From contig WOGZ01000202.1 of the NCBI GenBank assembly GCA_009733775.1, positions 1-64,000 on the forward strand: a stretch of 64,000 nucleotides of DNA, read 5' to 3'. The stretch is from Alectoria sarmentosa (taxonomy: Eukaryota > Ascomycota > Lecanoromycetes > Lecanorales > Parmeliaceae). The notes below the pieces were generated by a model that made no database searches, was not told where the DNA came from, and saw only the letters and a program-made list of their open reading frames with translations. The position numbers and the translations under genes are program-made. Shown piece after piece: positions 54,509 through 64,000 of the stretch; the stretch's first letter is position 1; each line of letters opens with the position of its first letter.

Positions 54509-55823
54509 TCATTGTAGAATGGATGATCCTCGTCTTCTTTGCCAGGTATTGCCGACATTTCCCATTGCACTATAGTGTCTGGTCGAGCCTGGGTGGATAT
54601 CAAGATTGTCTGGCAGACTCAGCCATGCCTTGACTGCATCGACGACCTTATCAATGTCGTGATATGTATTTTCGCTTCCTAGCCAGCTGGCTGAGGGGTG
54701 TGCTCGCGAGATCTGCCGGGCAATCTTAGAAAAGCTCTGCTTAAGAGCATCCTCGACCTTGATGTTAAGCCAGAATATCGCGGAGTAATTCTCCTTGTGC
54801 CGCTTCGCATATGCTGTAATCAATTGTGTCTTACCGATCCCGCCAAGGCCATGTAGAACGACTGTTCGGCGAGAGCCGTCACCACCTAATCTCGCATGTA
54901 TTTCCGTGAGCTCCGCCTCTCTCGCCACGAAAGACGAGACATCAACAACATCAGAGAGACTGAAGGGCACCGAGAAGTCCTCACGCTTTGTTCCTGTACA
55001 AACAAAGTGATTAGTACAAGCTGTGACGTTGAAATCGACAGGTGACCAGCAAGTAAGGGCCGACGAATAACGTAAAGGACCTACCCTTCGTACTCTTTTC
55101 GATCTCCTCCCTAAGCCGCCCAAATGCTTCCTCTCTGCCTTCGCCATAGATCAGCGACATATTGACAGCGAAGATTCCTAGCAGCGAGTATGCCAGATCT
55201 TCTTTGCGCGTCGTCTCACGAGTCTCTGCCCATGCCATTCGTTCCGAGATACTGAAGTCAGATAGAGAGCCTCCTCGAAGCGCTTTCACAGAAACTCTAG
55301 TTATACCGCTAATTTGTCGTTCAAGAGATGTCCTGTCACCCAGTAGCTCTCCCTCCTTCGAGAAAAATTCGACTGTTGTCGGCGCAATGAGCTCTTGTAG
55401 GGTCCAGCCTCGAGTAAACCATTTGCTCTTCCTATATGCCGACTCCCAGGCTTTGTTGGACTCGTCGGTCGAGTCAGAAAGATACCTCGAAACGTCAGAC
55501 AAGTAGACGTAGCATTTCGTTGCATTGCGATACCAGCGAAACATCGAGTTGATGGCCTCCGCTAGCTCGACCGCGTTGAATTTGTCGATGCAGCAGGTGT
55601 CCACCCAACAGTATTGTAAGCTATCACGCCTGGCTTGTTCTCCGCAGAACTGTATCTTCCTATAGCCTGCCGTTTTCTTGCCTGTACCATCATTCAGATC
55701 CTTGAGGGTCATCTCCCCTTCTTCCCATCTATGCGAAAGTATGGCTTATGGGGGGATGTCATCTCCAAAAGAGTCGGTCAGGATAAACTCGTCGTCGCTG
55801 GTATATCTTAGCAGACGCATCAT
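54509..55823 (-). pseudogene. HET / NB-ARC NLR-type gene, nonsense and truncated
   Basis: From an ATG at 55823 (MRLLRYTSDDEF one codon on) the HET domain reads in order: DDIPP, a TAA at 55746-55748, then AILSHRWEEGEMTL, YCWVDTCCIDKFNAVELAEA, WFTRGWTLQELIAP and YSLLGIFAVNMSLIYGEG. A 91-nt intron (GTAGGT..TACAG, 55084-54994) leads into an NB-ARC segment: VPFSLSDVVDVSSFVARE, the P-loop VVLHGLGGIGKTQL (about 54865-54825) and FWLNIKVEDALKQSFSKIAR. Homology ends after AWLSLPDN near 54620, before the Walker B aspartates; the remaining codons to 54509 are unrelated. One nonsense codon replaces the Tyr of IPPYAILSH, and the sensor domain is gone. The APH gene begins 13 bp downstream. Confidence 0.8.
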
Positions 55824-56324
55824 CGAAGCATAGTCGAGGATCGCAAGAGGAGGGTTTTTCTATATTCGCTGGATCGTCGAGTCATCCTATATGAAGACCT
55901 GGACAGAATAGCATGATGGCATCGAGTTTGACGCACTCAGCCGAGCGGCAGCTGAACTGCAGCTAAGTAGTAGATTGCTTTGCGCATCACGATAAGCGCA
56001 GAAGGCATGCCATCTCACGACAAGCTGTTGTGGGAACTCTACACCTGGGTAATTGCAGAGGTCAGAGCAATTGTGAGACTAGCTCAGTGTTTTGATACGA
56101 GAGGAACATGGTGGGTCTTAGTAACGTAGCCAAACTACAATTATTTAAGTGCCAGATCTCTCTGATTCTTGGGTACTATATACTCATTTAACAAACCTCA
56201 GGCACACACACTTCCCTTTGTCAGCAGCGCCGTGGTGTCAGCAAAACGTGGGCAGGTAGGGTGGTCACAACATGGTGGCAGTGGACAGGGAACTTGCGTG
56301 GAAACTCTTGAGTGATGCTATTCA
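55824..56324. other. Intergenic region
   Basis: About 500 bp between the NLR relic start and the end of the membrane-protein gene. Nothing recognisable. Confidence 0.4.
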
Positions 56325-57284
56325 TTACAAGGTGTGAGCGCGTTGAGGTGCAATCGGTCTTTGACCCTCACGCCGCTCCCTGTAAATTGGTTCTAACAAG
56401 GCGTAGAACAGAATTATGCCCCCAGTGCACAGCGGGATGATTTGTTCTGCGTCCAGCCACTTGCTGGGCGCCAGCGCCAACGCTGTAGGCGCATTGCAGA
56501 TGCCGACGTGAAGAATGGCGAATCCGAACCATACCCCGGCAGGAATAGCAGACACGAACCTCTGCCTCGTGCTTCCTCGAGCGACGAAGCGATATATCAA
56601 CGCTGTGCTCAGAACAATACCGGAAATGGACACCAGTGGGGCGAACTTCGGTGGGACATGCCATTGGTTCCAGCTTGCTGATGCCACTTGAAGCTGGTTC
56701 GCTTTGAGCTGATCTGGCCATTTGTAGACTGTGTCTGCTTTATGGAAACATCTGGCTGAGCCCCACAGGACAACGTAGAGATAACAGGGCCAGGTAAGGT
56801 TGGTCCATAGACGACTCTGCGGCTTGAAAGTGGGTAGTATGCGTGCGTCCCTAGCACGAATGTGCTTCTCGTACGCCTTTATGCTGGCGATGAAGTAGAT
56901 AATGGCGAGAGACTCGTAACTTTTGTCTGCTACATATCGTGCGGCGGCATAGCTGGGACCAAACTTGTGGTTCCAGGTATAGTAAATCTGCATGGCAAAG
57001 GCTCCGAAACCATAGCACAGCATGCTGATCCAGCGAGTCTTTTCGAAGCGGGAACGACGTCCTAGGAGAAAGTCTAGCTGTATGGATACAACAACAAGGA
57101 GCCACGTGAGGAAGGCTCCTTTGCCCCAGGCTGGAGTAACTTCAGAAACATCATATTCCTCAGGCAGCTGCTGACTCGGCTCCGGTGTATAGAATCGCGG
57201 CACTATCGCGCCCAAATAGGCAAATAGAATGGCGAGTATTGGCAGCACTACCGAATGGACTTGTGCTAATCTAGGGAATACCAT
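56325..57284 (-). CDS. Multi-span membrane protein, unknown
   Basis: A single exon of 319 residues from an ATG at 57284. The first span (SVVLPILAILFAYLGAIVP) is followed by a PRFYTPEP loop. Further hydrophobic segments are FLTWLLVVVSIQLDFLL, MLCYGFGAFAMQIYY, ESLAIIYFIASIKAY, WPCYLYVVLWGSA, FAPLVSISGIVLSTALIYRF, AGVWFGFAILHVGICNA and IIPLCTGGIILFYALL, so seven or eight spans. The tail is basic and short. No transport or redox motif is evident. Intact frame; it is the last gene before the AT-rich block at about 57560. Confidence 0.7.
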   Translation of the reverse strand: MVFPRLAQVHSVVLPILAILFAYLGAIVPRFYTPEPSQQLPEEYDVSEVTPAWGKGAFLTWLLVVVSIQLDFLLGRRSRFEKTRWISMLCYGFGAFAMQIYYTWNHKFGPSYAAARYVADKSYESLAIIYFIASIKAYEKHIRARDARILPTFKPQSRLWTNLTWPCYLYVVLWGSARCFHKADTVYKWPDQLKANQLQVASASWNQWHVPPKFAPLVSISGIVLSTALIYRFVARGSTRQRFVSAIPAGVWFGFAILHVGICNAPTALALAPSKWLDAEQIIPLCTGGIILFYALLEPIYRERREGQRPIAPQRAHTL

Positions 57285-57960
57285 TATCGGTAATTATCGA
57301 GAAATTTGCAGAAAGCGAGATTCTATGGGCAGGTATATGTTTGCAATTCAGATTCATTGCCACGAGCGGCCCTTTCTATTACAGCTTTACTGCTCCGCCC
57401 GCTTTACGTAGGTGGCTGTTTTAGTCTACTAATCCTTGCAAGATATCTTGCTTTTAGAGTTCAATCCACACTGATAAGCTACGCCAGACTCGTCATTGAC
57501 TTATAGGGATTTTGAGGTTTCGATTGTTTATAGCTCGATAGAGGTGCATTAAAAGCCGACGAAGGTTCGGTTTTTATATATATCGAGCGTATTCGATTTA
57601 ACCCCTGATTAAATTTAAATATATATTGAACGTATATTTATATTCTCGATAAGCTTTAAAGATTTTTAAGTGTATAAATTTTCGATTTAAAGAAATATAC
57701 GAAGAATATACGCAATATATATAATAATTATTATAAATAACTAAATTTTTATTTTTATATATTCGTTTTTAATAAATAAAACATTAAATATAAAGTATAT
57801 ATATTGTATTTTTTTAATATTCGTTATTTACAATTATTGAAAGTAAGTGATAAATTATTTGATTAAGATGTTATATAAAATATAAAATTTATTAAGTTTA
57901 CACTCGACGACAATCGAGTAAAGAAAGTGAAACGAATTTAATCATTTTAACACTTTTATT
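57285..57960. other. Transition from island to AT-rich DNA
   Basis: Normal composition up to about 57560, then increasingly AT-rich. The sequence around 57540-57620 keeps CpG but loses CpA, marking the RIP boundary. No gene seen. Confidence 0.5.
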
Positions 57961-58650
57961 CGAATAAAATTATATAACAAAATCACGAATTTTAACACTT
58001 ACGACGTTAAAAACTAAATAACAAAAATAAAAAATCACATTTTTTTTATAATCGTATACATTAACACTTTTTACCCTCTCTCTTTTTCTCTTTTCTCTTA
58101 AACGTCGAGCGTCGAATAAATAAAATAATCGTCGAATAATAACAATGAGACTATCGAGCGCATAATAAAAATATACGAAAAACACGAATTTAAACTCTCA
58201 TAAAAATTAAAATCGAATAACGATAATGAAATAAATGTCGAATAATTAAAATGAGCATCGAATAACGATAATAAAATTATCGAGCGCATAATAAATATCG
58301 AATAATAACAATGAAATTCTCGGGCGTATAATGAAAATGTTTTAACAAAACACGAATTTCGATTTTTATAAAAATCAAAATCGAATAATGATAATAAAAT
58401 AAGCGTTAAATAACGATAATAAATCGAACGTAAAATAGCGATAATGAAATGACCTTCGAATAACGATAATAAAATCATCGAGCGCGTAATAAATGTTTTT
58501 TGAAAAACACGAATTTCGATTCTCGCGAGAATTAAAATTAAATAACGATAATAAAATAAGCGTTAAATAAATAAAATAAACATCGAATAACGATAATGAG
58601 ATATGCGTCAAGTAAATAAAATAAACATCGAATAATAATAATGAGATCGA
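57960..58650. repeat. Tandem array, ~160-bp units built of ~20-bp subunits
   Basis: The string AACACGAATTT recurs near 58181, 58349 and 58505 (a weaker copy near 57978), giving a 156-168 bp period. Within each unit a CGAATAACGATAATGAAAT-like subunit repeats several times, alternating with ATCGAGCGCATAATAAA. Long frames on the minus strand (58098-58611) are simply translations of this array and are not called. Confidence 0.7.
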
Positions 58651-58969
58651 CGACGATAATCTTTTTTTCTCTTTTTTCTTTCTTCTTTTTTAATAAATAA
58701 CGATAATAAAATTAGTCGCGAATAACAAAGATGAAAATGTCGAAATTTGAAAACGATTATATTTTTTTAAACATATTCGCCACGATGTTTTATACAAAAA
58801 ATTTCACTTTTTGCAAAAAAACGATTTTTTGAAAATTTTATTTTTAGATCATTAAATGCATATTAAAAATCGATCGATATATAATTAATAAATATATAAA
58901 AACGATTATATCGAAAAAGAAAAATGTAAAAGATTTATAAATTATTATTTATCGATATAAAAACCTAAA

Positions 58970-59160
58970 TATCGAGAAATAAATATCGAAAATATCGACT
59001 TTAAAATATAAATATCGAAAAATAAATATCGAAAATATCGATTTTAAGATATAAATATCGAAAAATAAATATCGAAAATATCGATTTTAAAATATAAATA
59101 TCGAAAAATAAATATCGAAAATATTAATTTTAAAGCATAAATATCGAGAAAAGAATATCG
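58970..59160. repeat. 43-bp tandem minisatellite
   Basis: AAATATCGAAAATATCG begins at 58981, 59024, 59067 and 59110, an exact 43-bp step, with few substitutions between units. Looser ATCGAAAAT-type copies continue to about 59480. Confidence 0.8.
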
Positions 59161-62100
59161 AAAAATAATTATTAAAAGTTTTTTTTATAAATTTAAATAT
59201 TATAATATGAGTATTAAAAAATAAAAATCGAAAATAATGATTTTAAAAATATAAATATCGAAAATTAAAAGCGTTATAAACGTTAAAAACGTCGAAAATA
59301 TAAATATTAAAAACGTTAACTTTTAAGATGCGAGCGTCGAAAATTTAAACGATATAAAAATTATATGCGTTAACATTATTAATATCGAAAACGACGATAT
59401 TATAAACGTATTAATAATATAATATAAAATAATAATAATAAAATAACGAGAAATTAATATAAAAATAAATATCGAAAATATAAATATATTATAAAGAAGT
59501 TAAGTTAACTCTCATAAAATGAGAATATATAACGATTAATGTGTTAATTTTTATTGTTTATATTCAAATAAATCGATGAGCGTGATTATCGAATTAAACG
59601 TTTAAAGTCTTTAATAATAATAAACGTTAAGTTTATTTATTTCATAATTATATAATTATCTTCGTGAATTTAATTATCACGATAAGGTTTTATTTTTAAT
59701 TATAATTCGAATAATAATTATAAATTTTTATTTCGATCGCAAATTAAATAATATTGCAAATATTCGCTTTAAATTTTAAAAATCATAAATGTGAGAACAT
59801 AAAAAAAAAATTTAAATATAAAAAATCTTTTAAATAACGCTTTAAAGCATTTATTATAATCTTAAAAAGATAATTATTTTTTGAACTTTTTAAACGTAAT
59901 TTAATATGAAATATCGAGCGGGCTTTTAATTAAAATAATGTTAATTTGAATCGAACAAAAAGTGATTATAAATCTCTTCGCTTCGATTGAATTGATTTAA
60001 AAAAACCTTTTCGAAAAAATAATTTAAATTCGATAACGATCGAATTTTGAAAACGATAGTTATTTATAATCTTTAATATTTGAATTATCGATCATTTTAC
60101 GTTATTTTAATTTTTTTTAATTTTATTAAATTACGTTTATAAGAAACGAATCTTAAATTTATAAATCAAATCGTTCAAATTTTTAAATCGTTTATTTAAT
60201 AAACATTATCGATAATTATATTTTTTAAATGAAATTTTTTAAATAAAAGAATTTGAAAAAATAATAATCGAAAATGATCATATCAAAATTTAAAATTTAT
60301 TTTAATGAATTTTTAAGATGCGATAAACGAGATAATTAATTTTATTAAAAATTTCTTTTTTTTATAATCGAACGATGCTTTAATCTTTCGAAATTATTTA
60401 AAATAAATTTTTAAAAAAATTCATCGTTAAATTATTTAACATTATCGTTATTATTTGAAAAAAATAAAAATTGAGAAATTAATTAACAGAATCACGACGT
60501 GAATAACTTAATTTTTTATAAATGATAAATCGAAATTTGTTTTTAAACTCATTCGAGATCGAGCGCTTAATAAAACACGTTAAATTTAATCTTAAATAAA
60601 AATTTTATAAAATCATTAACGATTTATTTTTTAATGAAAACGTATTTCAAAATAATGTCGTTATTCACGATTTTTTCGCGCATCAAATAATATTAAATAT
60701 TAATATATTTAAAACGATTATAAAATTGAAAGTTTTTAATCAAAATCACGATATTTTGATTATTATAAAAAATAACGATAATGAAAGCGAAAATGAAATC
60801 TTTAAACTTTAATTAAGTTTATGTTATAAAAACGCGTTTTATTTAAATCGCATTATCGTTATTAAAAACGTCGATTATCGATTTAAAAATTATAGAATTA
60901 AAATTATTAAAAAACCTTTCGAGTTAAATTATCTCTTTAATAATTTGAATTTAATCGATATATTCGATTTCATAAATAAATAATATTATTATAAATTAAT
61001 ATTTAAATAATTAATTTATAATTATATTATCAAAATTAAATACGTAATTAAAGATAAATCGTTTAATATTTTGATTATTAATTTAATCGACGTCGATATA
61101 TCCGCGCAATAAAACGAGTTTTTCTTTATAAATAAATTTAAAATATAACGTATCTCACAAATTCTAAAAATCTTTTTAATTGTTTTTTAATAAAAATTAT
61201 TAAAATTAAAAGCGTAATAAAAGATCACGAAAATAACGTAAACGATATTTAAACGAATTTTTAACATCGCGTACATTAAAAAATCGATAACGAATTAATA
61301 TAAAAAACGAAATTCTTTGATAATTTTAAAATCTTTAATAATTAATTTTAAGTGTAAGATTTTTATTAAAATATTGATAATTTTAACACGATCGCTTTAT
61401 ATATCATAATTTTTAAAAATCTTTTCAAAATAACTCTTTTAATTAAACGTTATAATACGATTTTAACGATCGCGCATTATTTTTATATTTAAATAATAAA
61501 TATATAATTTCAAATTCATTATTTGAAATTAAATATTAAAAGCGCTTTTGAATTTGTTAATAACGAATCGATTAAATTTCGCGATAAAAATATCGTCGAT
61601 ATAAATAATTATAATAATTTTTTTTTCGTTATAAATAAAAACATTAAAAATTTTCGTTAAAAAACGATATTCGAACTTTCGAAAAAAAAAAATATAATGT
61701 TATATTAAATTCGAGACGATTATTTTAATTCGTAAAGCGTTTTTTTAAAATAATAAACTTTATCGATATCGTTTTCATATTTTTTAAATTAACGAATATA
61801 TATAATTTTTTCGATATTATCGTATAAAAATGCGATTTTAACGTTTATTTAATTTAATTTTAAATTAAAGACGATTATTATAATAAAAATAATCTTATAA
61901 TTTATAAATTTAATAACGAAAACGAAAGTTTTTTTAAAATCGATGTTTTCGCGTTATATATAATTTTAAATTATTTATCGCGTTTTATATCGAATTATTT
62001 TATTAATTAATTCACGTTTAAATTTATAAATTTATTTATTTTTTAAAATTTTGCGATTTATTAAAAATTTATAAAAATATTAAATTTTATTATCGATTAA

Positions 62101-64000
62101 AAAATAATATTTTTTCTTTATATTTAATTATTAATTTATTTTATATAAAACGTTTATTATTGTCTTTTTATAAATATAAAATTTAAATAATTCGAAACTA
62201 TTTATTTTAATTAATAACGCGATGAGATTAAATATTAAAATTTTTGAAAATATAATAATAACGAAAACGATTTCGATAAAAAAGATTTATTGCGCATTCG
62301 CAAAAATTAAGTTTGTGATAACGATAAGAAATTCTTTAATACGCGATTTCGACATTTAAAAAAATCGTTAAATCGAAATCGTTTTTAAAATTGCGACGAT
62401 GATATTAATAATAATCGTCGATAAAAAGAAATTTTTGAAGAACTTAAAAAAACGAATTTTATCATTAATGTTATTAATAATATCGTTTAAAATTGTTATT
62501 ATAAACTCAATCTTTATCATCGTATCGATTTCGATGCGTAATGTTAAAAATTAATTAATGATAAATAGTTTTTCATTTGAGAATTACGTTTTAAGATAAT
62601 GATTTATTTATTTAATATTAAAATATCGTTAAATTCGATCGTTTCGAATAAGCATTTAATAAAAATTATTTTTATAATTTATCAAATGATTTTTTTTATA
62701 ATAATTATTAAACTTTTTTCAATTAATATCGAAGATTCGACGTTTTTCGCAAAAGTTTTTTTATTTAATGCGTTTTAAATAAAATAAATCAAATTTACGA
62801 TTAAACTCGTTTTTATATAAAATTTTATTTATATTTATAATAAACGAACGATTGCGAAGATAATTAATGATTATAATGAATTTTAAAATTATAAATTTCG
62901 AAAACTCGTTATTTATTAATAAAACGTGAACTTTAATTATTAATGTTTAATTTAAACGTTTAAAAATCTCATTTATTTAAGAATTTTCAAAGATAGTGAA
63001 TTTTCATTTTATTTCATAATCGTATTTAAAATCATTAAAGATTTAATCTTTAATCACGATGTTTTCATTATTATAAATGCATTTGATAATAAAATTATTA
63101 TATTTTATATTAATTTTAAATGATTTAAAGGCATTAAAAACTTCATTTTTATAAATATCGAAATGAATATAAAATCTTTTATTAACGTTTTTTATAAATT
63201 TTAATCTTAATTTCATAATATATTTATCGAGAATTAAATGCTTTTTATAAAATAATAAATGAAGATTTAATTTTATATAAAATATATAAACGTTTTTAAA
63301 CGTCGAGAATTTAAATAAATTCATTTTAATAAACATATTTTTAAGGCGAACGACATTTTATTTTTCAATATATTTTATATAAATATGTTATAAATCAAAA
63401 ACCTCGATATTAATAATCGTTAAAATAAAAGTTAAATAATTTTCATTATCAAATATATAAAAATTATCGCGTCATTAAACGAGAATCTTATAAAATAATC
63501 ATTTTTAAGTAAAATCTTTATAAAAATGAGATTGAAATCATTATCAAATATATATAAAACATTTTTAAAATTTAATGCCACGATTTAATCGTTAATCTTT
63601 TTAATTTCGATGCGAATAATGTTTATAATTACGATTAATAATATTTTATCGTATTTTTTAACGATATAAAACGTTTTAAATAATTAATAATCGAAAAATT
63701 TATTTCGATTATAAATAATATATTTAATAACATAAAAATTTAAACAATTTAAATTTAAAATATTTAAATTCATTTTCGCGCAATTATTATAAATTTTCGA
63801 TATATTAAAATTCTTGAATTTCGATTTAAATTTAAAATCGATAAATTTAAATTTTTTATTATTTTCGTTATTATTATTATCGTTCTTTCGTTTGCTTTTT
63901 CGTTTATTATTATTATTATTAAAAAAGCTATTAATCAACGAATTAATTTTATTATTATCGATTTTATAATCGTCGAAGTTATAATAATATATATCGCATT
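59161..64000. other. AT-rich, RIP-mutated repeat DNA, unidentified
   Basis: Nearly 5 kb of CpA-poor, AT-rich DNA running off the window. Segments such as 60880-61100 look like a former coding sequence (codon-like periodicity with frequent TAA), but I could not match a transposase, helicase or reverse-transcriptase motif on either strand. Short frames at 63043-63336 and 63684-63938 (minus) are Asn/Lys/Ile/Phe-rich by-products of composition. Confidence 0.55.

Noticed and set aside
58098..58611. Minus-strand frames rich in Leu/Ser/Phe repeats
   Set aside because: They are translations of the tandem array, without start context or any domain.
63043..63938. Asn/Lys-rich minus-strand frames
   Set aside because: Composition-driven frames in RIP-mutated DNA; stops are simply sparse by chance.

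Overview
The window opens with fourteen CCCTAA telomere units (TTAGGG on the other strand), so it is the left end of a chromosome. Genes carry short introns (mostly 56-130 nt) with GT..AG ends, and the families present (HET, NB-ARC, ankyrin, APH kinases, fungal Zn cluster factors, PTR and MFS transporters) point to a filamentous ascomycete (Pezizomycotina, possibly Dothideomycetes; species not determinable). The genome is sharply bipartite: gene blocks of ordinary composition alternate with very AT-rich DNA in which C survives mostly in CpG and CpA/TpG are strongly depleted, the signature of repeat-induced point mutation (RIP).

Layout. 1-85 telomere; 86-6200 subtelomeric tandem repeats (a ~355-bp family and a ~315-bp family), mutated except for the innermost unit; 6240-9122 a RIP-mutated, 5'-truncated transposon with long inverted arms; 9123-43870 a gene island; 43871-46665 a RIP-mutated Mutator-like element with long terminal inverted repeats and a probable 8-bp target duplication; 46666-48420 AT-rich DNA; about 48420-51154 a RIP-dissolved ankyrin-repeat gene; 51155-57284 a second small island full of broken NLR/HET-type genes; 57560-64000 AT-rich DNA with two tandem arrays.

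The main island holds, in order: a kinase fragment, an ECM11-like protein gene, a small conserved fungal gene, a sulfotransferase-like gene, a decayed Zn-cluster-type transcription factor, an amidase flanked by genes for secreted proteins of unknown function (one broken), a DHA2-type MFS transporter divergent from an ATP-grasp enzyme, a Cys-rich protein, a pogo-like MITE, a hypothetical gene, a PTR2-type peptide transporter, an unusual array of GC-rich hairpins, and an intact HET-domain gene.

Functionally the island looks like dispensable, environment-facing subtelomeric content: secreted hydrolase and small secreted proteins, uptake and efflux carriers, a small-molecule ligase, and non-self recognition genes. 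The most unusual signals are the bracketing of the island by inverted ends of one transposon family, the ankyrin gene erased with its 99-bp periodicity still readable, the split HET/NB-ARC // APH // ankyrin locus, and the tandem double-hairpin array at 40.6-41.2 kb. Exon models were built by hand from frame continuity and splice consensus; no alignment or folding program was run.
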